A stretch of DNA of 64,000 nucleotides from Bombyx mori (lineage: Eukaryota > Arthropoda > Insecta > Lepidoptera > Bombycidae), in the NCBI RefSeq assembly GCF_030269925.1, contig NC_085121.1, positions 15,455,501-15,519,500 on the forward strand, in the 5' to 3' direction. The position numbers and the translations under genes were made by a program. Positions 47,001 through 57,965 of this stretch are shown piece after piece. Positions within the stretch are counted from its first letter, which is position 1, and the number at the start of each line of letters is the position of its first letter. Under the pieces are notes generated by a model. It was not told the origin of the DNA. It saw only the letters and a list, made by a program, of their open reading frames with translations, and did no database searches.

Positions 47001-50000
47001 GCGCAAATGAACGCTCAGAGATCGTGGTCAATGAATGATAAAAAATGTTATTTTTGTACGTTATTACAAAGTTAAGTCGTACACTGTGTGGATTACTAAT
47101 AAAAATCTTACGTTACGGACGTTTTTTCCCGGTTAGGGTACTCCTCCGCATCGTCCCATAAGGAACTTCGTTCCAAAAAACTTATTGTCTCAGGTCTTCG
47201 TTTAGTGTGGTCACACTGCACGTGACGTCACAAGACGAGCGCATTTACCGATATCACGTTTGTCATTGTTGTGCGTGCATTGTTTATTAAAAGACTCCTC
47301 ATTGTACTTGTCGGATTTAAGTACGTCTATATTTATTTGTAAATACACCGTTCGTAATATTTGTATCATGTCATACATTGTCTCACAATACAGGTGATAT
47401 GTTATAACACAATTTAAAGTAAAAATATTATACTATAATTGAATCAAATGGTCGAGGCTTCGGTAGGCAGCGGTTTGGCTCTACCGTCCGTGAGCGACGG
47501 TAACCACTCACCACCAGGCGGGCCGTATGCTCGTCCGCCGCCTACAAGGGCAAATAAAAATAAAAGTGAATTATTAAATAACAAATTTGATATAGGAGAG
47601 ATGGACTCTACCCCGCTTTGAACTTGGCGTTGCTAGTTTTACAATGAATACGTACCTTCCGAAGTTGTTTACGGAGAAGTAGTAGAAGAGAGAAAAGTAT
47701 TTATTTCCGACCGAGGAATTGTTTGAGATGATGTCGTCATCTCTTTTATAATTGCATCATCTGACACCGAAATAAGAGTTCATACCGTCCACTTGGAATT
47801 GCTGCGTTCATCGACAGTGCGTTTTGCGATGTAGCAACGGGTTTTTTTTGTGAAGGAAGGTATACTGGTGGCCTGGAGGCTTTTCCGTTTTTGTTTAATA
47901 TTTATTTTATTGCTTAGATGGGTGGACGAGCTCACAGCCTACCTGGTGTTAAGTGGTTACTGGAGCCCATAGACATCTACAACGGCTGCCCTACCCTTCA
48001 GACCGAAACGCATTACTGCTTCACGGCAGAAACAGGCAGGGCGGTGGTACCTACCCGCGCGGACTCATAAGAGGTCCTACAACCAGTAAAAAACTTTCTA
48101 ACACTCCGCCCGAGCGCCTCCGGAGGAGACCTAACAACTCAAGAGCAGCTTTACAAATGAAACCATGTAGTTCTGGAATGAACGCTCGGCTCTTATAACT
48201 GAGCGCTATGATATGTCTTTCTCTAAACCAAGCTCGAAAATAGTCTTCAGTCGTAGGTAGCGACTTGGCTGTATAATGCTAATGTCCATCAGAGACGATA
48301 AAATGATAAGAGAAGATAGCTCGCCTGTATATGAAGGCCATAAAACACACACACAATACAAATAAATAAGGTTTTCTTATATTTTATTTATCTTTGACTT
48401 TGACAGATCTGACGAACTTTGTTCCGTCTTAGAGGCAATAAATGAGCAGACTTGATTTTATCAGGTCAATTTTTTATTTGGATAATTAGTGTAAATTAAA
48501 AAAGCAAGTATTTTAATGATTCTTTATTGTTAATGTATTTTAGTTATTATTGTTATATTTTTATTTCTTGTTTCTTCTTTAGTCGCTTCACTCGCAATGT
48601 TTCGAATACTAGTTGCATTACGGCTTCGTCGGGAAAGATTTGATCGTGTTGGTCGCGGTATGGCTTTCTTAATGATTACTTGTCTCAGCACAATAAGCTA
48701 ATAGAAACTGGAAACGAACACATCGACCGGTCAACTTCAAAATTCTACTATAATTAACCATAGACTACATTACGTTTAGCTGTCAGTTGCGTTTTGTTAT
48801 TCCATATCAGTTGCGTTTTGTTATACCACGTTTTACGTCACGTACCACGGAAACGTGATAAAAGGTATCCTTGTCCTGGTTGTAAGCTACCTCCCCACCA
48901 ATTTTCAGCCAAATCAGTTCAGCCGTTCTTTAGTTATAAATAGTGTAACTAACACGACTTTCTTTTATATATATAGATTTTGAGTAATCTTCGGAATAGC
49001 GACTAGAAATAACATTTTAGTGTTTTAGAAGCTTGAAAAAGTAAAAATTCAGAGATGTGAAGGAAATAGTTTCCACTTAGTACCCGTGATTGTTCTCGTG
49101 TGTTGTTGGTTGTTTGCTTTCGTAAGCCAGGATGTAAATAACGTATAAAAAACCATTCGTATTTTTCAGAAAGGAGGCAACGTGCCTTAACGGCGGCACG
49201 GGCCAGTAGCGTGGTGGAGCCGAGACAAAATGGCGTCCTACCCCCGCTCCCGGCACCGGAACCGGAACCTGCACCCGTACTCCCACCGAAAACGAATTTA
49301 GCAGGTGAAAACTACTTATAATATTATATTCCTATATTCATGATCATCTGATGTAAAGTAATGCCGACTTTTTAGCGAGGCGGGGGGAGGCGATCTTCAC
49401 GCATTTCGCGTCCAAGGGGCGCGCGGGGTATGTGGGTCTTGACGGTACGCAGATTTCGGGAACAGATCGCGAGCCTACGATGTTTTTAAAGTCCTACCCA
49501 CCAAACTACTCCCTTTGCACCCTCTCACGGCATGTCCGATCTTTACTCGAGCTCAGAACCCGGGCAGAGTGGTTCCCGTGGTCAACACTACAACTAGACT
49601 CGCTGCGCCACTACTAGGACGCCCGACGGACGACGGCCCGTCCCGTCGCCCGGGCGCCCGGGCGGTACCTCTGGTGCTCCGGGATACCGCACTGAAGATC
49701 CCAAGACTAAGACCCCAAGAAAAGGGCGACCTAAGTAAAGGGATTTTTTCGCTGCTATGTTGTGTGTTGTGTTAGATCAATGGCATTCTATGACATTCTA
49801 AGAAAGAAAGAAAGAAATCATTTATTCGCTAAGCATAGTGGTGGTTTTATACTTGTGATAGGACCTCTTGTGAGTCCGCACGGGTAGTTACCAACACCCT
49901 GCCTATTTCTGCCGTGAAGCAGTAATGCGTGTCGGTGTAAGGGGGGGGCAGCCGTTGTAACTATAACTGAGACCTTAGAACTTATATCTCAAGGTGGGTG

Positions 50001-53000
50001 GCGCATTTACGATGTAGATGTCTATGGGCTCCGGTAACCACTCAACGCCAGGTGGGCTGGGTCCACCATCTAAGCAATAAAAAAATAATGAGTTATTACA
50101 TAAGTTAAAAGCAGCGTGTATGCTTTGTCATTATTTGACATGCGAATTTTAGTGCAACATCTACAATATGTATCAGAGAGTATGTGTAATAACTTGTAAT
50201 GATCGCCCAGGTACGTACACACTGAAGAGCTCCGGAAAACGGAAAACGACAAGGAAATTGACTAAAGCCGACATCGGGATGCCTCACAACTTCACGCACG
50301 TTTCTCACATCGGATGGGATAAAGATAAAGGTGCGTGGATCTTTTCTTTTTCTCCTTTTTTTTTTAGGTATGGCAATTGGCTTCTTGCGACGCCATTGTT
50401 GCCAGTGTCGAGTTCATAAAAATCTTCAATTGTAAAATACATACTAATATTCTGTTATATGAAGTAAAATAGGATGAAGTTAATTGATTTGACTATTTAA
50501 TCGATTGGGATAAAATTAAATGAAACAAAATTTTATTGTGTGCTTAGTGCGAGTTTTTTAACGCTCTCGATAGCATAAAAGTTAACTTTTTGTATGCAGT
50601 TATAACAGCGCCCCTAGCGGCAAACGTAGGCAAACGTTCTGTTATGGGAATTTACTCTGAGGTCGTTTTAAAAAAAGGAAACTTTTAAGATTCGAACTAT
50701 TTTATTTTATTTATACAATATGGATGATATACGTAATTCTCAGAGTAACCGCGAGAGCCGCACCCGTACTCTAAGACAGTTCACTCTCTACTGACTGTTC
50801 TCCGGTCTCCTTTAAAGTCTCTACCTCGAACCGTCTAGTCAGCGGTTTGAGGGTATCAGCATTTTAGGGTTCAGTACTCTGTACATATAATATAACAGTT
50901 CCAACTGCATACTAATTGGAGTTAACTATCAGGCCATCGAGAACGTTAAAAAACTCGCACTAAGCACATTGAACATTATTTTTATAAATGACTAGCTGTA
51001 ACGGTCCGCTTCGCTGGGCATTTAAAATTAACATTATTATTTCTCACCCCCACAAAGATTCTCATCATTAACACCCCCGTAACTGGTGTAGGGAGTTCAA
51101 CACTCATATAAATATTAGCCTATCCATTAAGTACATGCATATTCTACATGGATACCAAGTTTCAAGTCAATCGGATGCATGGTTCAGTAGTTATAACGGA
51201 ACATCCGTAAAATAAAAACCACTGTAGATTTATATATTAGTATAGATAACCGATAGTCGCACAACGTCGCCTCTTCATTTGTAGCCATGAAGTCCAAGTC
51301 TCAGTTATGTTACAATAGCAGTGGTCACAGCGATACACAGGATCCCTTCGCGACTGATTCGCACCAGGACCTGGTGATGTCCACCCGTGCAGACACCCTC
51401 ATCACAATGATTCCACTTTCGAGATTTGGATAGGATAGATTTGGATTTGAACTGGTGGTAGGACCTCTTATTACTGGTGGTAGGACCTCTTGTGAGTCCG
51501 CGCGGGTAGGTACCACCGCCCTGCCTATTTCTACCGTGAAGCAGTAATGCGTTTCGGTTTCAAGGGCGGGGCAGCCGTTGTAACTATACTGAGATCTTAG
51601 AACTTATATCTCAAGGTGGGTGGCGCATTTACGTTGTAGATGTCTATGGGCCACAGTAACCACTTAGCACCAGGTCGGCTGTGAGCTCGTTCACCTATCG
51701 AATTAATAAATATATTAACGTTTTCAGGGTTCGACGTGGAGACCACACAGGACGAGAAGCTCCTGTCGTTTCTGAAGGAGGCAGGAGTTTCGGAGGTCCA
51801 CCTTCGCGACCAGGAGACGAGGAAATTCATATATAGCTTCATAGAGACGAACGGTGGCATTAACGCTGTCATGGAGGATCTGCACACAAACAATGAGAAG
51901 CCAATCAAAGGTATCATCAATCATCAATTTTGAAAATCGTCGTCGTGGCCTAAAGGATAAGACGTCCGATGCACTCGTGTTGAGCGATGCACCGGTGTTC
52001 GAATCCCGCAGGCGGGTAACAATTTTTCTAATGAAATACGTACTCAACAAATGTTCACGATTGACTTCCACGGTGAAGGAATAACATCGTGTAATAAAAA
52101 TGAAACCCGCAAAATTATAATTTGCGTAATTACTGGTGGTAGGATCTATTGAGTCCGCGCGGGTAGGTACCACCGCCCTGTAAGCGGTTACTGGAGCCCA
52201 TAGACATCTACAACGTAAATGCGCCATCCAAATTGAGAGATATGTTCTAAGGACACAAGTATAGTTACAACGGCTGCCCCGCCCTTCAAACCGAAACGCA
52301 TTACTGCTTCATGGCAGAAATAGGCGGGGTGGTGGTACCCACCCGCGCGGACTCACAAGAGGTCCTACCACCAGTAATATTTTAGTTTTCCACTCTATCC
52401 TTACGCTGACCGTACGTATCGATGTTCCGCAGAGCGCAGCGCGCCGTCCCGCGCGCCCGCTCCCCCCGTCCCGCAGCGCAGCCCCGCCCTGCCGCACCCC
52501 CCCGCGCCACGTACGTACAGCACGCCGCGACACGTGCAAACGTTCACATGACATTTTTAATATGTACACTTTTAATTACCTAATTGATATAATGGTCATT
52601 TAACAAAATCAAACAAATCAACTTATTCATGCCTTGAACCGATTGATATTAACAAATTACAAATATTTAGTGTGAAGAAAACAATTCGATTATTTCACTT
52701 CACAAGTATGTATATAATGTTACTGGCGGTCCTCACTGGCCCAACGTAAGGCAAGTCATAATACTAAACACTATCGCTGGTACAATTAGTAACTATGTAG
52801 AGATAGGGTTTCGCAGATGTTTAATATCGAATGTGTCTGTTGCCGACGTATAGCGTCGCGAGCGCCGCCCCCCCCGCCCGGGCGCGCCGTGCCGCCTCCC
52901 CCTCCGCCGCCCGCCTCCGTCGCCCGCAACCCGCCGCCGCCCAGACCCGCGCCCCGTGAGTGCACACATACTATACACCAATATATCTTGTGATCATTGT

Positions 53001-55140
53001 TTCTCTCAGCGTCAGCTGAAGAGTAATTCTTACGGTTACTATGCACTTATTTGTATATGAGTCGACTATTATCAAAGCCGGCAATCTGACTTTTGGACAA
53101 TGATTGGTAAATCAGAAAAACGGATTATTGACTTTGTATTCCATTGGCAGTCACAAAACTCTTCGGAACGACATCTTAGATAAATAACAGGTTAACTATT
53201 AACCTTTATTTAATGCAGGTTTTGAACCGTATTCTTTGAAGGAGACGATTATATTCAAATAAATCTATTGACATATCAATAAATTTTTTTTGTCCCAATG
53301 CACAGATTGCCACCTTTGATAATAGACGACTCATATATGAACATAAAAAAAAACTTATATAAAAAAAAAAAACATGCCCGCTGAGTTTCTTGCCAGTTCT
53401 CAGGACGGAGGCTAGTTTTTGTGAATTGGCGGTAGTTTGACGTTCAACAAGTATGTACTTTTATTTATGTTCTATACAATCTGAAGTAAATGTTTTCATT
53501 GTAAATGAATAATAATAATTTTAATATTAAGGTATACAGCAAAAATCGTAACACGTTTTATTCTTTATCCAGCACCATCGTCAGCGCCGCCATCAGTGCC
53601 TCCTCCGCCGCCGCCGGGCGTGGCCCCTCCGCCGCCGCCGCCCCCTCCGCCCCCGCCGCCGCCCGCGCCCGTGGCTCCGTCCCCGCCCCCGGACGCCCCC
53701 CCGATGCCGAAGGACGCAGCCGTCGCCGTGGACGCGCGCGCCGCACTCATGGAGAGCATACGTAGTGGAGCCAGCACTTTGAAGGTCCATATCTTTATTC
53801 TGTAAAATTTTTTTTCTATACCTCGAAATTTCCAGTTCGGCCTCGTCTTTTATTTATTTTTTATTGCTTAGATGGGTGGACGAGCTCACAGCCCACCTGG
53901 TGTTAAGTGGTTATTGGAGCCCATGGACATCTATGACGTAAATGCGCCACCCACTTTAATAAGTTCTAAGATCTCAGTATAACTACAACAGCTACTCCAC
54001 TTTACAGAAAATTTATTAAATACATTACAGGAATTTACAGAAAAAAAAATTTGAATATCCCAGATGCGCTATAAGGGTCTTTAATAATTCAAACCTGAAT
54101 TCGAATTGATAAAGTTCCGGGATACGTTTAATATTTCTTGTATTATTAAGCGTGCTTTTAGTTTTAATGAGCAAGCAATGTTAAGCAAACAATATTAGGG
54201 GTCAATGTCCGCCTTCAAGGCGTGTGAAAACGATCGAGTATCAAACCGTACTACTGACATTGTATTGAACAACATCAATATTGCCGAATAATAATAAATT
54301 TTATTATTTACTTAATTTACAGAGAGTCGAACCTGTTGCCAAAGCGCCACCTGTCGAGGACAACCGGAGCAACCTGCTGAGCGAGATACGACAGGGCGTC
54401 GAACTTAGATCCGTGAGTACACCCTTCAGATCTGCTTATGTAAAAATCAGTAAAAGAATATCCTTTTTTTTTTTATTGCTTAGATGGGTGGACGAGCTCA
54501 CAGCCCACCTGATGTTAAGTGGTTACTGGAAGCCATAGACATCTACAACGTAAATGCGCCACCCACCTTGAGATATAAGTTCTAAGATCTCAGTAAAGTC
54601 ACAATGGCTGCCCCACCCTTCAAACCGAAACGCATTACTGCTTCACGACAGAAATAGGTAGGGCGGTGGTACCCACCCGCGCGGACTCACAAGAGGTCCT
54701 ACCACCAGTAATTACGAAAATTATAATTTTGCGAGTTTGATTTTTATTACACGATGCTATTCCTTCACCGTGGAAGTCAGTCGTGAACACTTGTTGAGTA
54801 CGTATTTCATTAGAAAAATTGGTACCCGCCTGAGATTCGAACACCGGTGCATCGCTCAACACGAATGCACCGGACGTCTTAACCTTTAGGCCACGACGAC
54901 ATCTTTCTGTGTTTAAAATAAATGAAAAGATTTATGAAGTACTTTTTGCTCCGGCAGGTGGCGCCGGAGAGGCGCGGTGTAGGGGTGGGGGCGGCGGCGG
55001 CGGGGGCGGGCGTGGGGTGCGGGCTGGCGGGCGCCCTCGCGCGGGCCCTGCACGAGCGGAGCCGCGCCCTGCACTCCGACTCCGACGACGACTCCGACCT
55101 CAGCGACAACACCACCAGCGACGGGGAGTGGGACGACTGA
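41064..55140 (+). CDS. WASp: Wiskott-Aldrich syndrome protein homologue (WASp / N-WASP), complete gene
   Basis: Eleven exons: 41064-41150, 43444-43671, 46157-46256, 49170-49304, 50211-50330, 51728-51910, 52433-52510, 52854-52955, 53573-53784, 54323-54412 and 54958-55140. All phases agree: 1518 nt, 505 aa. It activates Arp2/3 actin nucleation downstream of Cdc42. Domains: WH1 (about 10-140, from LLSREENEQVFSLIGPKC); basic patch KSSGKRKTTRKLTK (189-202); CRIB IGMPHNFTHVSHIGWDKDKG (205-224); GTPase-binding/autoinhibitory region (to 284); polyproline (285 to about 390); two WH2 motifs (ALMESIRSGASTLKRV, about 402-417, and LLSEIRQGVELRSV, 433-446); central helix GLAGALARALHERSRALH (467-484); acidic tail ending SDGEWDD with Trp503. 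The length equals vertebrate N-WASP. Exon 9 uses a weak donor (AAG|gtccat). Most middle introns are phase 1. An untranslated first exon may exist. Confidence 0.95.
42985..43233 (-). mobile_element. Bm1-type SINE, 5'-truncated (WASp intron 1)
   Basis: From tttttatttattgcttag to gaggtcctaccaccagta. The reverse-strand body is intact and the tRNA-like head is absent. Confidence 0.9.
43741..43795 (+). repeat. Bm1-type SINE head remnant (WASp intron 2)
   Basis: gaagttgtcttggcctaaag followed by acatctggtgtactcatatc resembles the tRNA-like head of the SINE. Nothing of the body follows. Confidence 0.5.
44300..44572. mobile_element. 273-bp hAT-like MITE (WASp intron 2)
   Basis: The ends tagggttgccaga and tctggcaacccta are exact inverted repeats (13 bp). 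The flanking 8-mers are GTTATGTG (44292-44299) and GTTATGAG (44573-44580), one mismatch, consistent with an aged 8-bp duplication. Internal gtcccgtatt repeats occur at the left. Confidence 0.8.
45657..45925 (-). mobile_element. Repeat fragment followed by truncated Bm1-type SINE (WASp intron 2)
   Basis: 45657-45740 is the reverse of the gatccggcgaaaaactcagc family. From about 45748 the SINE body follows in reverse (tttttattgctttgatggg, cccatagacatctacaacgt), breaking off near 45925 within the ccaaaccgaaacg block. Confidence 0.75.
46842..47175. repeat. Possible TIR element (WASp intron 3)
   Basis: ggaacgaagttccttat near 46842 is repeated inverted (ataaggaacttcgttcc) near 47159-47175. The motif is itself partly palindromic. 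No clear target duplication. Confidence 0.45.
47463..47565 (+). repeat. Short LINE/SINE tail family, copy C (WASp intron 3)
   Basis: ggtaggcagcggtttggctc, gacggtaaccactcaccacc and gggccgtatgctcgtccgcc, ending in an A-rich tail. It has an internal deletion relative to copies A and D. Confidence 0.65.
47905..48092 (-). mobile_element. Bm1-type SINE with internal deletion (WASp intron 3)
   Basis: Reverse orientation: ttattgcttagatgggtgg, then cccatagacatctacaacg joined directly to gctgccctacccttcagacc. The segment normally between (about 55 bp) is missing. Confidence 0.8.
48105..48180 (+). repeat. Dispersed repeat fragment (WASp intron 3)
   Basis: cccgagcgcctccggaggag and acctaacaactcaagagcag belong to the family seen at 59415-59470 and 17690-17890. 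Confidence 0.6.
48830..48976 (+). repeat. Non-autonomous retroelement-like tail (WASp intron 3)
   Basis: Contains agccaaatcagttcagccgt and a ttttatatatatagatt end, the same class of tail as the insert at 20-311. Confidence 0.5.
49850..50088 (+). mobile_element. Bm1-type SINE, 5'-truncated (WASp intron 4)
   Basis: It starts within the body (gataggacctcttgtgagtc), continues through tgagaccttagaacttatat and gtctatgggctccggtaacc, and ends with caataaaaaaata. Confidence 0.85.
50539..50968. mobile_element. 430-bp TIR element (WASp intron 5)
   Basis: The left end tgtgcttagtgcgagttttt is exactly inverted at the right end. Pairing extends about 34 bp with a few mismatches through acgctctcgat / atcgagaacgt. 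TTG abuts both ends (50536-50538 and 50969-50971), possibly a 3-bp duplication. No ORF. Confidence 0.8.
50992..51247 (+). repeat. Non-autonomous retroelement-like repeat (WASp intron 5)
   Basis: Head actagctgtaacggtccgct, tail tttatatattagtatagat. Same type as 20478-20870 and 21707-21926. It lies about 25 bp beyond the TIR element. Confidence 0.6.
51455..51710 (+). mobile_element. Bm1-type SINE, 5'-truncated (WASp intron 5)
   Basis: The body from ggtaggacctcttgtgagtc to agctcgttcacctatcg. The actggtggtaggacctctt segment is partly duplicated at the 5' end. It ends about 20 bp before the exon 6 acceptor. Confidence 0.85.
51938..52178 (+). mobile_element. Bm1-type SINE, 3'-truncated (WASp intron 6)
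   Basis: The head gtcgtcgtggcctaaaggat begins 28 bp after exon 6. The body stops after gtaggtaccaccgccctg, where an opposite-strand copy begins. Confidence 0.85.
52179..52377 (-). mobile_element. Bm1-type SINE, opposite strand (WASp intron 6)
   Basis: From taagcggttactggagccca to ggtcctaccaccagtaat in reverse. With the preceding copy it forms an inverted SINE pair joined at ccgccctg/taagcgg, filling most of the 522-bp intron. Confidence 0.85.
53380..53450 (-). repeat. Dispersed repeat fragment (WASp intron 8)
   Basis: cccgctgagtttcttgccag and ctcaggacggaggctagttt resemble a common moth LINE-derived block on the reverse strand. Confidence 0.5.
53852..53998 (-). mobile_element. Bm1-type SINE fragment (WASp intron 9)
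   Basis: ttttattgcttagatgggtg to gatctcagtataactacaac, reverse orientation, truncated at its 5' side. It begins about 68 bp after exon 9. Confidence 0.85.
54463..54901 (-). mobile_element. Bm1-type SINE, full length (WASp intron 10)
   Basis: Reverse orientation with A-rich end, body and tRNA-like head (reverse of gtcgtcgtggcctaaagg). Its head ends only 56 bp upstream of exon 11, so it borders the branch-point region of the last intron. Confidence 0.9.
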
Positions 55141-56110
55141 GCCCACAGCCGACCTCCCACCAGGACACCAATAGAAGATCACAACGCAGATTCTTTTAAA
55201 AAGAGGGTAGTTTGTAAAAAACCATAATAGAAAGTGGGCCTGAACTGTAAACACGCAGTGTACAACACAGCACTCGACTATAAAAGTGACAATAGGATTT
55301 ATGAAACACAAATGAAAACGTACACCTAATTAAAAACCTACTCCTTATTTTAAATTTAAAATCAAGCTCAAATAAGAATTGGCAACACCAGCACCAGGGG
55401 AAAAACCGAACTGAGCCGCATACATTGTACCGCAGTTCCGCTCGATAGCAATCAACGTAATTCATTATAATGCGGTACATTTTGATTTAAATATTGTCAA
55501 TTTATTTCCCTAATTGTCATGCTTACAATGGTTGTTTCAAAGAGATTGTCTTTAGTGAAATGTTTGTTCACGATATCAGTGTGTGATATGGATTGGAGAA
55601 TTTGAATGTAACCTTATCTAATTTTATGTTGAGGACGACTGTAGTTTAGCAAAAAGGACTCTTTGACAGTAACAGAAATATTCCGTCTGGATGTTCTGTG
55701 TACAGGCAGATACTCCCTATTGTAGTTCAGTACGATGGTCGGCCATTGAACACGATGCCTTAACCTGGCTAACGATGTTTTTAGGATATACCCAAAGATA
55801 TATACAAGTTTCGAACAATAAGATTTGCACCGTGGGTGTACCGAACAATGTCATCCGCTCTATAGCAAGCATTTCCGCTGTCGTTACTCCAAAAAAAAAA
55901 AAGCAATGTTGCCAGCGTCGAGTTCAAAAAATACAATTTTTTTTTTGTTAATTTTGTGTAAGAAAGCTTTTTTTTTCTTTTTTTTTTTTCTTTGTTTTAT
56001 TGCTGTCGTCTCGGACAATATTGTGAATCGAGTCCTTTCTAATAAACTACGTTCAAATTTTTGTTTACCATTGCACGATCACAGTGAATGTTGCTTTAAA
56101 CAAATAAACA
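55141..56110 (+). other. Probable WASp 3' UTR
   Basis: Follows the WASp stop codon. No coding potential. It includes poly-A and poly-T runs (about 55890-55900 and 55970-55990). Confidence 0.45.
56041..56046 (+). promoter_or_regulatory. Candidate poly(A) signal of WASp
   Basis: AATAAA about 900 bases after the stop codon. A second AATAAA lies at 56103-56108. Confidence 0.35.
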
Positions 56111-57888
56111 TATGAAAATCCGCCCTTATTTCTCCGCGTGTGCGGCGACGAAACTAGAATGACGGGAGTCAGTGTGTGCGAGTCCGGATGACATGTCCGA
56201 GAGCTCACTATATTTTTTTAATCGAACGACTTTGAAGGTAACGTCTAGAACGTTCTAGTCAAAACTCATCGGGATAAGTAAAAAAAAAGTATTTTTGCAT
56301 TCGTATTTATAATAAATGGCATCGAGGTTTGTGACACGTATTGAAATTGTGGTAAATCCTTCGATTTAAGTTTGCAAATTTTCCAAATACGATTCTAATT
56401 TTCTGAACACGAAAGTCTATTTTTGTTTATTCGATAAATTTTAAAATTAATCAAATAGAAAAGTCTACGGGTCAGTTCTGAAAAATATTTTTGTTTATTA
56501 TTATTTCAAATAACATTTAGTACTAACTTTGAGGTTTAAATTTTACTTGTAACTCGTTCACTTAACGCATTCGCATATCACATTAGAAGCAATGGCTGAG
56601 TTACCGACAAAATTAAAATGAACATGGCATTTTATTTATTTATAAAAACTGATAACAAAACACTTTCTAAGTTTCTGTATAAGGAAATCTTTAAAGTTAA
56701 AACCGCGTAATACACGTGATCTATTTGTACCTCAACCATTGCGCTTTAACTTATGCTGATATTTCGTTTTTAAATGGTCGCATTCATATTGAGTGCATTA
56801 TAAGCCCAATATAAGAAGACCGTATAAATATAATTTTCAATTTAACAAGACCTTGTGCTTTATGAGAGTGGCGCAAGTTCACAGTAACATCATTGAAAAG
56901 CTGTTTTTTGTATGGTGACGTCACGGGGCGTTGACCTCTCGCTTTCGCTAGTATTACATTGCGCGCTGTAACTACACAAGTCGAACATTGTTTTTTATGT
57001 TTACATGTCGGAAATAATTCCCTCTCACTCGGTCTGTGTGTATTACAGTATAATATTCAATTATATTTAAATTGAAAAGAAAGCGACATTGAAAAGTGTC
57101 ATTATTTATTGATTACAATGAATATTTTAGTGTCTTGTATATTTGTAATTTCTTTAACCAATTTGATGTACCTTATTAATACAATTATGATGAATATTAT
57201 AGGAGACAAATTTGTGTTAAAAACACTAGATTTTTTTAACACAAAATTGTTTCCGAAGATTTGGGTTTTTTTTTGTTTCGTTAGGGTTATTATTTTAATT
57301 CTATTGAATTCGACAGTAACGCGAGGCGACTGTCTTAATGTTTTAATTAAAATACATTGGCTGTAAAGAACTGCGTTTATTAATGTATATGTTTAGTATT
57401 ATGGTGTAACCATCAAAAAGTTAATACTTATATCTTTCGTGAGTTAACAATATCAACAAGGCAAGCTGATCGATTTTTTTTTTGCTGCATTATAAACGTA
57501 ATACAGGTAACTGTCCTATAACGCGGTATTTTACAACACGGTTTCACTCTAACGGGGAAAGAAAAATTCCCAAAAACCCTCTTATAACACGGTACAAATT
57601 AACAGCCCCCCTCCAAATTGTTTATGACGTTAATTTTTTTTTTTTTTAAATGTCAACTCTTTACAGCTTATGTATGAAACACACAATTTAAATTAAATAA
57701 TGTAAATAATTGTTTTCGATATAATTATCATAAATAAATGACTGAGGACAAACAATGTTGATTATAAGGCAAATGTGTAACAAATTTTAATTAATATTAG
57801 TAATTAGTGAATTTGTATTGGTTTTGTCATTGTTCTGGGAGTTTTGAAAAGGAAAATGTTGCAAAGTCGAGGCAGGTACCTAAACATA
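56111..57888. other. Intergenic, mostly unassigned
   Basis: AT-rich. A block at about 57503-57630 (tcctataacgcggtatttta, acaacacggtttcactctaa) looks like the end of a decayed DNA transposon. The AT-rich frame at 57109-57366 is hydrophobic by composition and not supported as a gene. Confidence 0.3.
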
Positions 57889-57965
57889 GGCAGGCACTGG
57901 GTAGCGGCTTAGCCGCGCTCCAATCATCACTGACGCATGATTGTCCCACAGTGGCAATAAAAAAA
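57889..57965 (+). repeat. Diverged copy of the short tail family
   Basis: aggcaggcactgggtagcgg and a final gtggcaataaaaaaat resemble the aggcagcggcttggctc family with an A-rich end. Confidence 0.4.

Noticed and set aside
53558..53790. Several Gly/Arg/Ala-rich frames on both strands around WASp exon 9
   Set aside because: They are alternative readings of the CCG-rich polyproline coding sequence; only the plus-strand Pro frame joins in phase to the neighbouring WASp exons.
57109..57366. 85-codon hydrophobic frame resembling a small membrane protein
   Set aside because: Its residues follow from AT-rich composition (Ile, Leu, Phe, Asn), with no conserved motif or gene signals.
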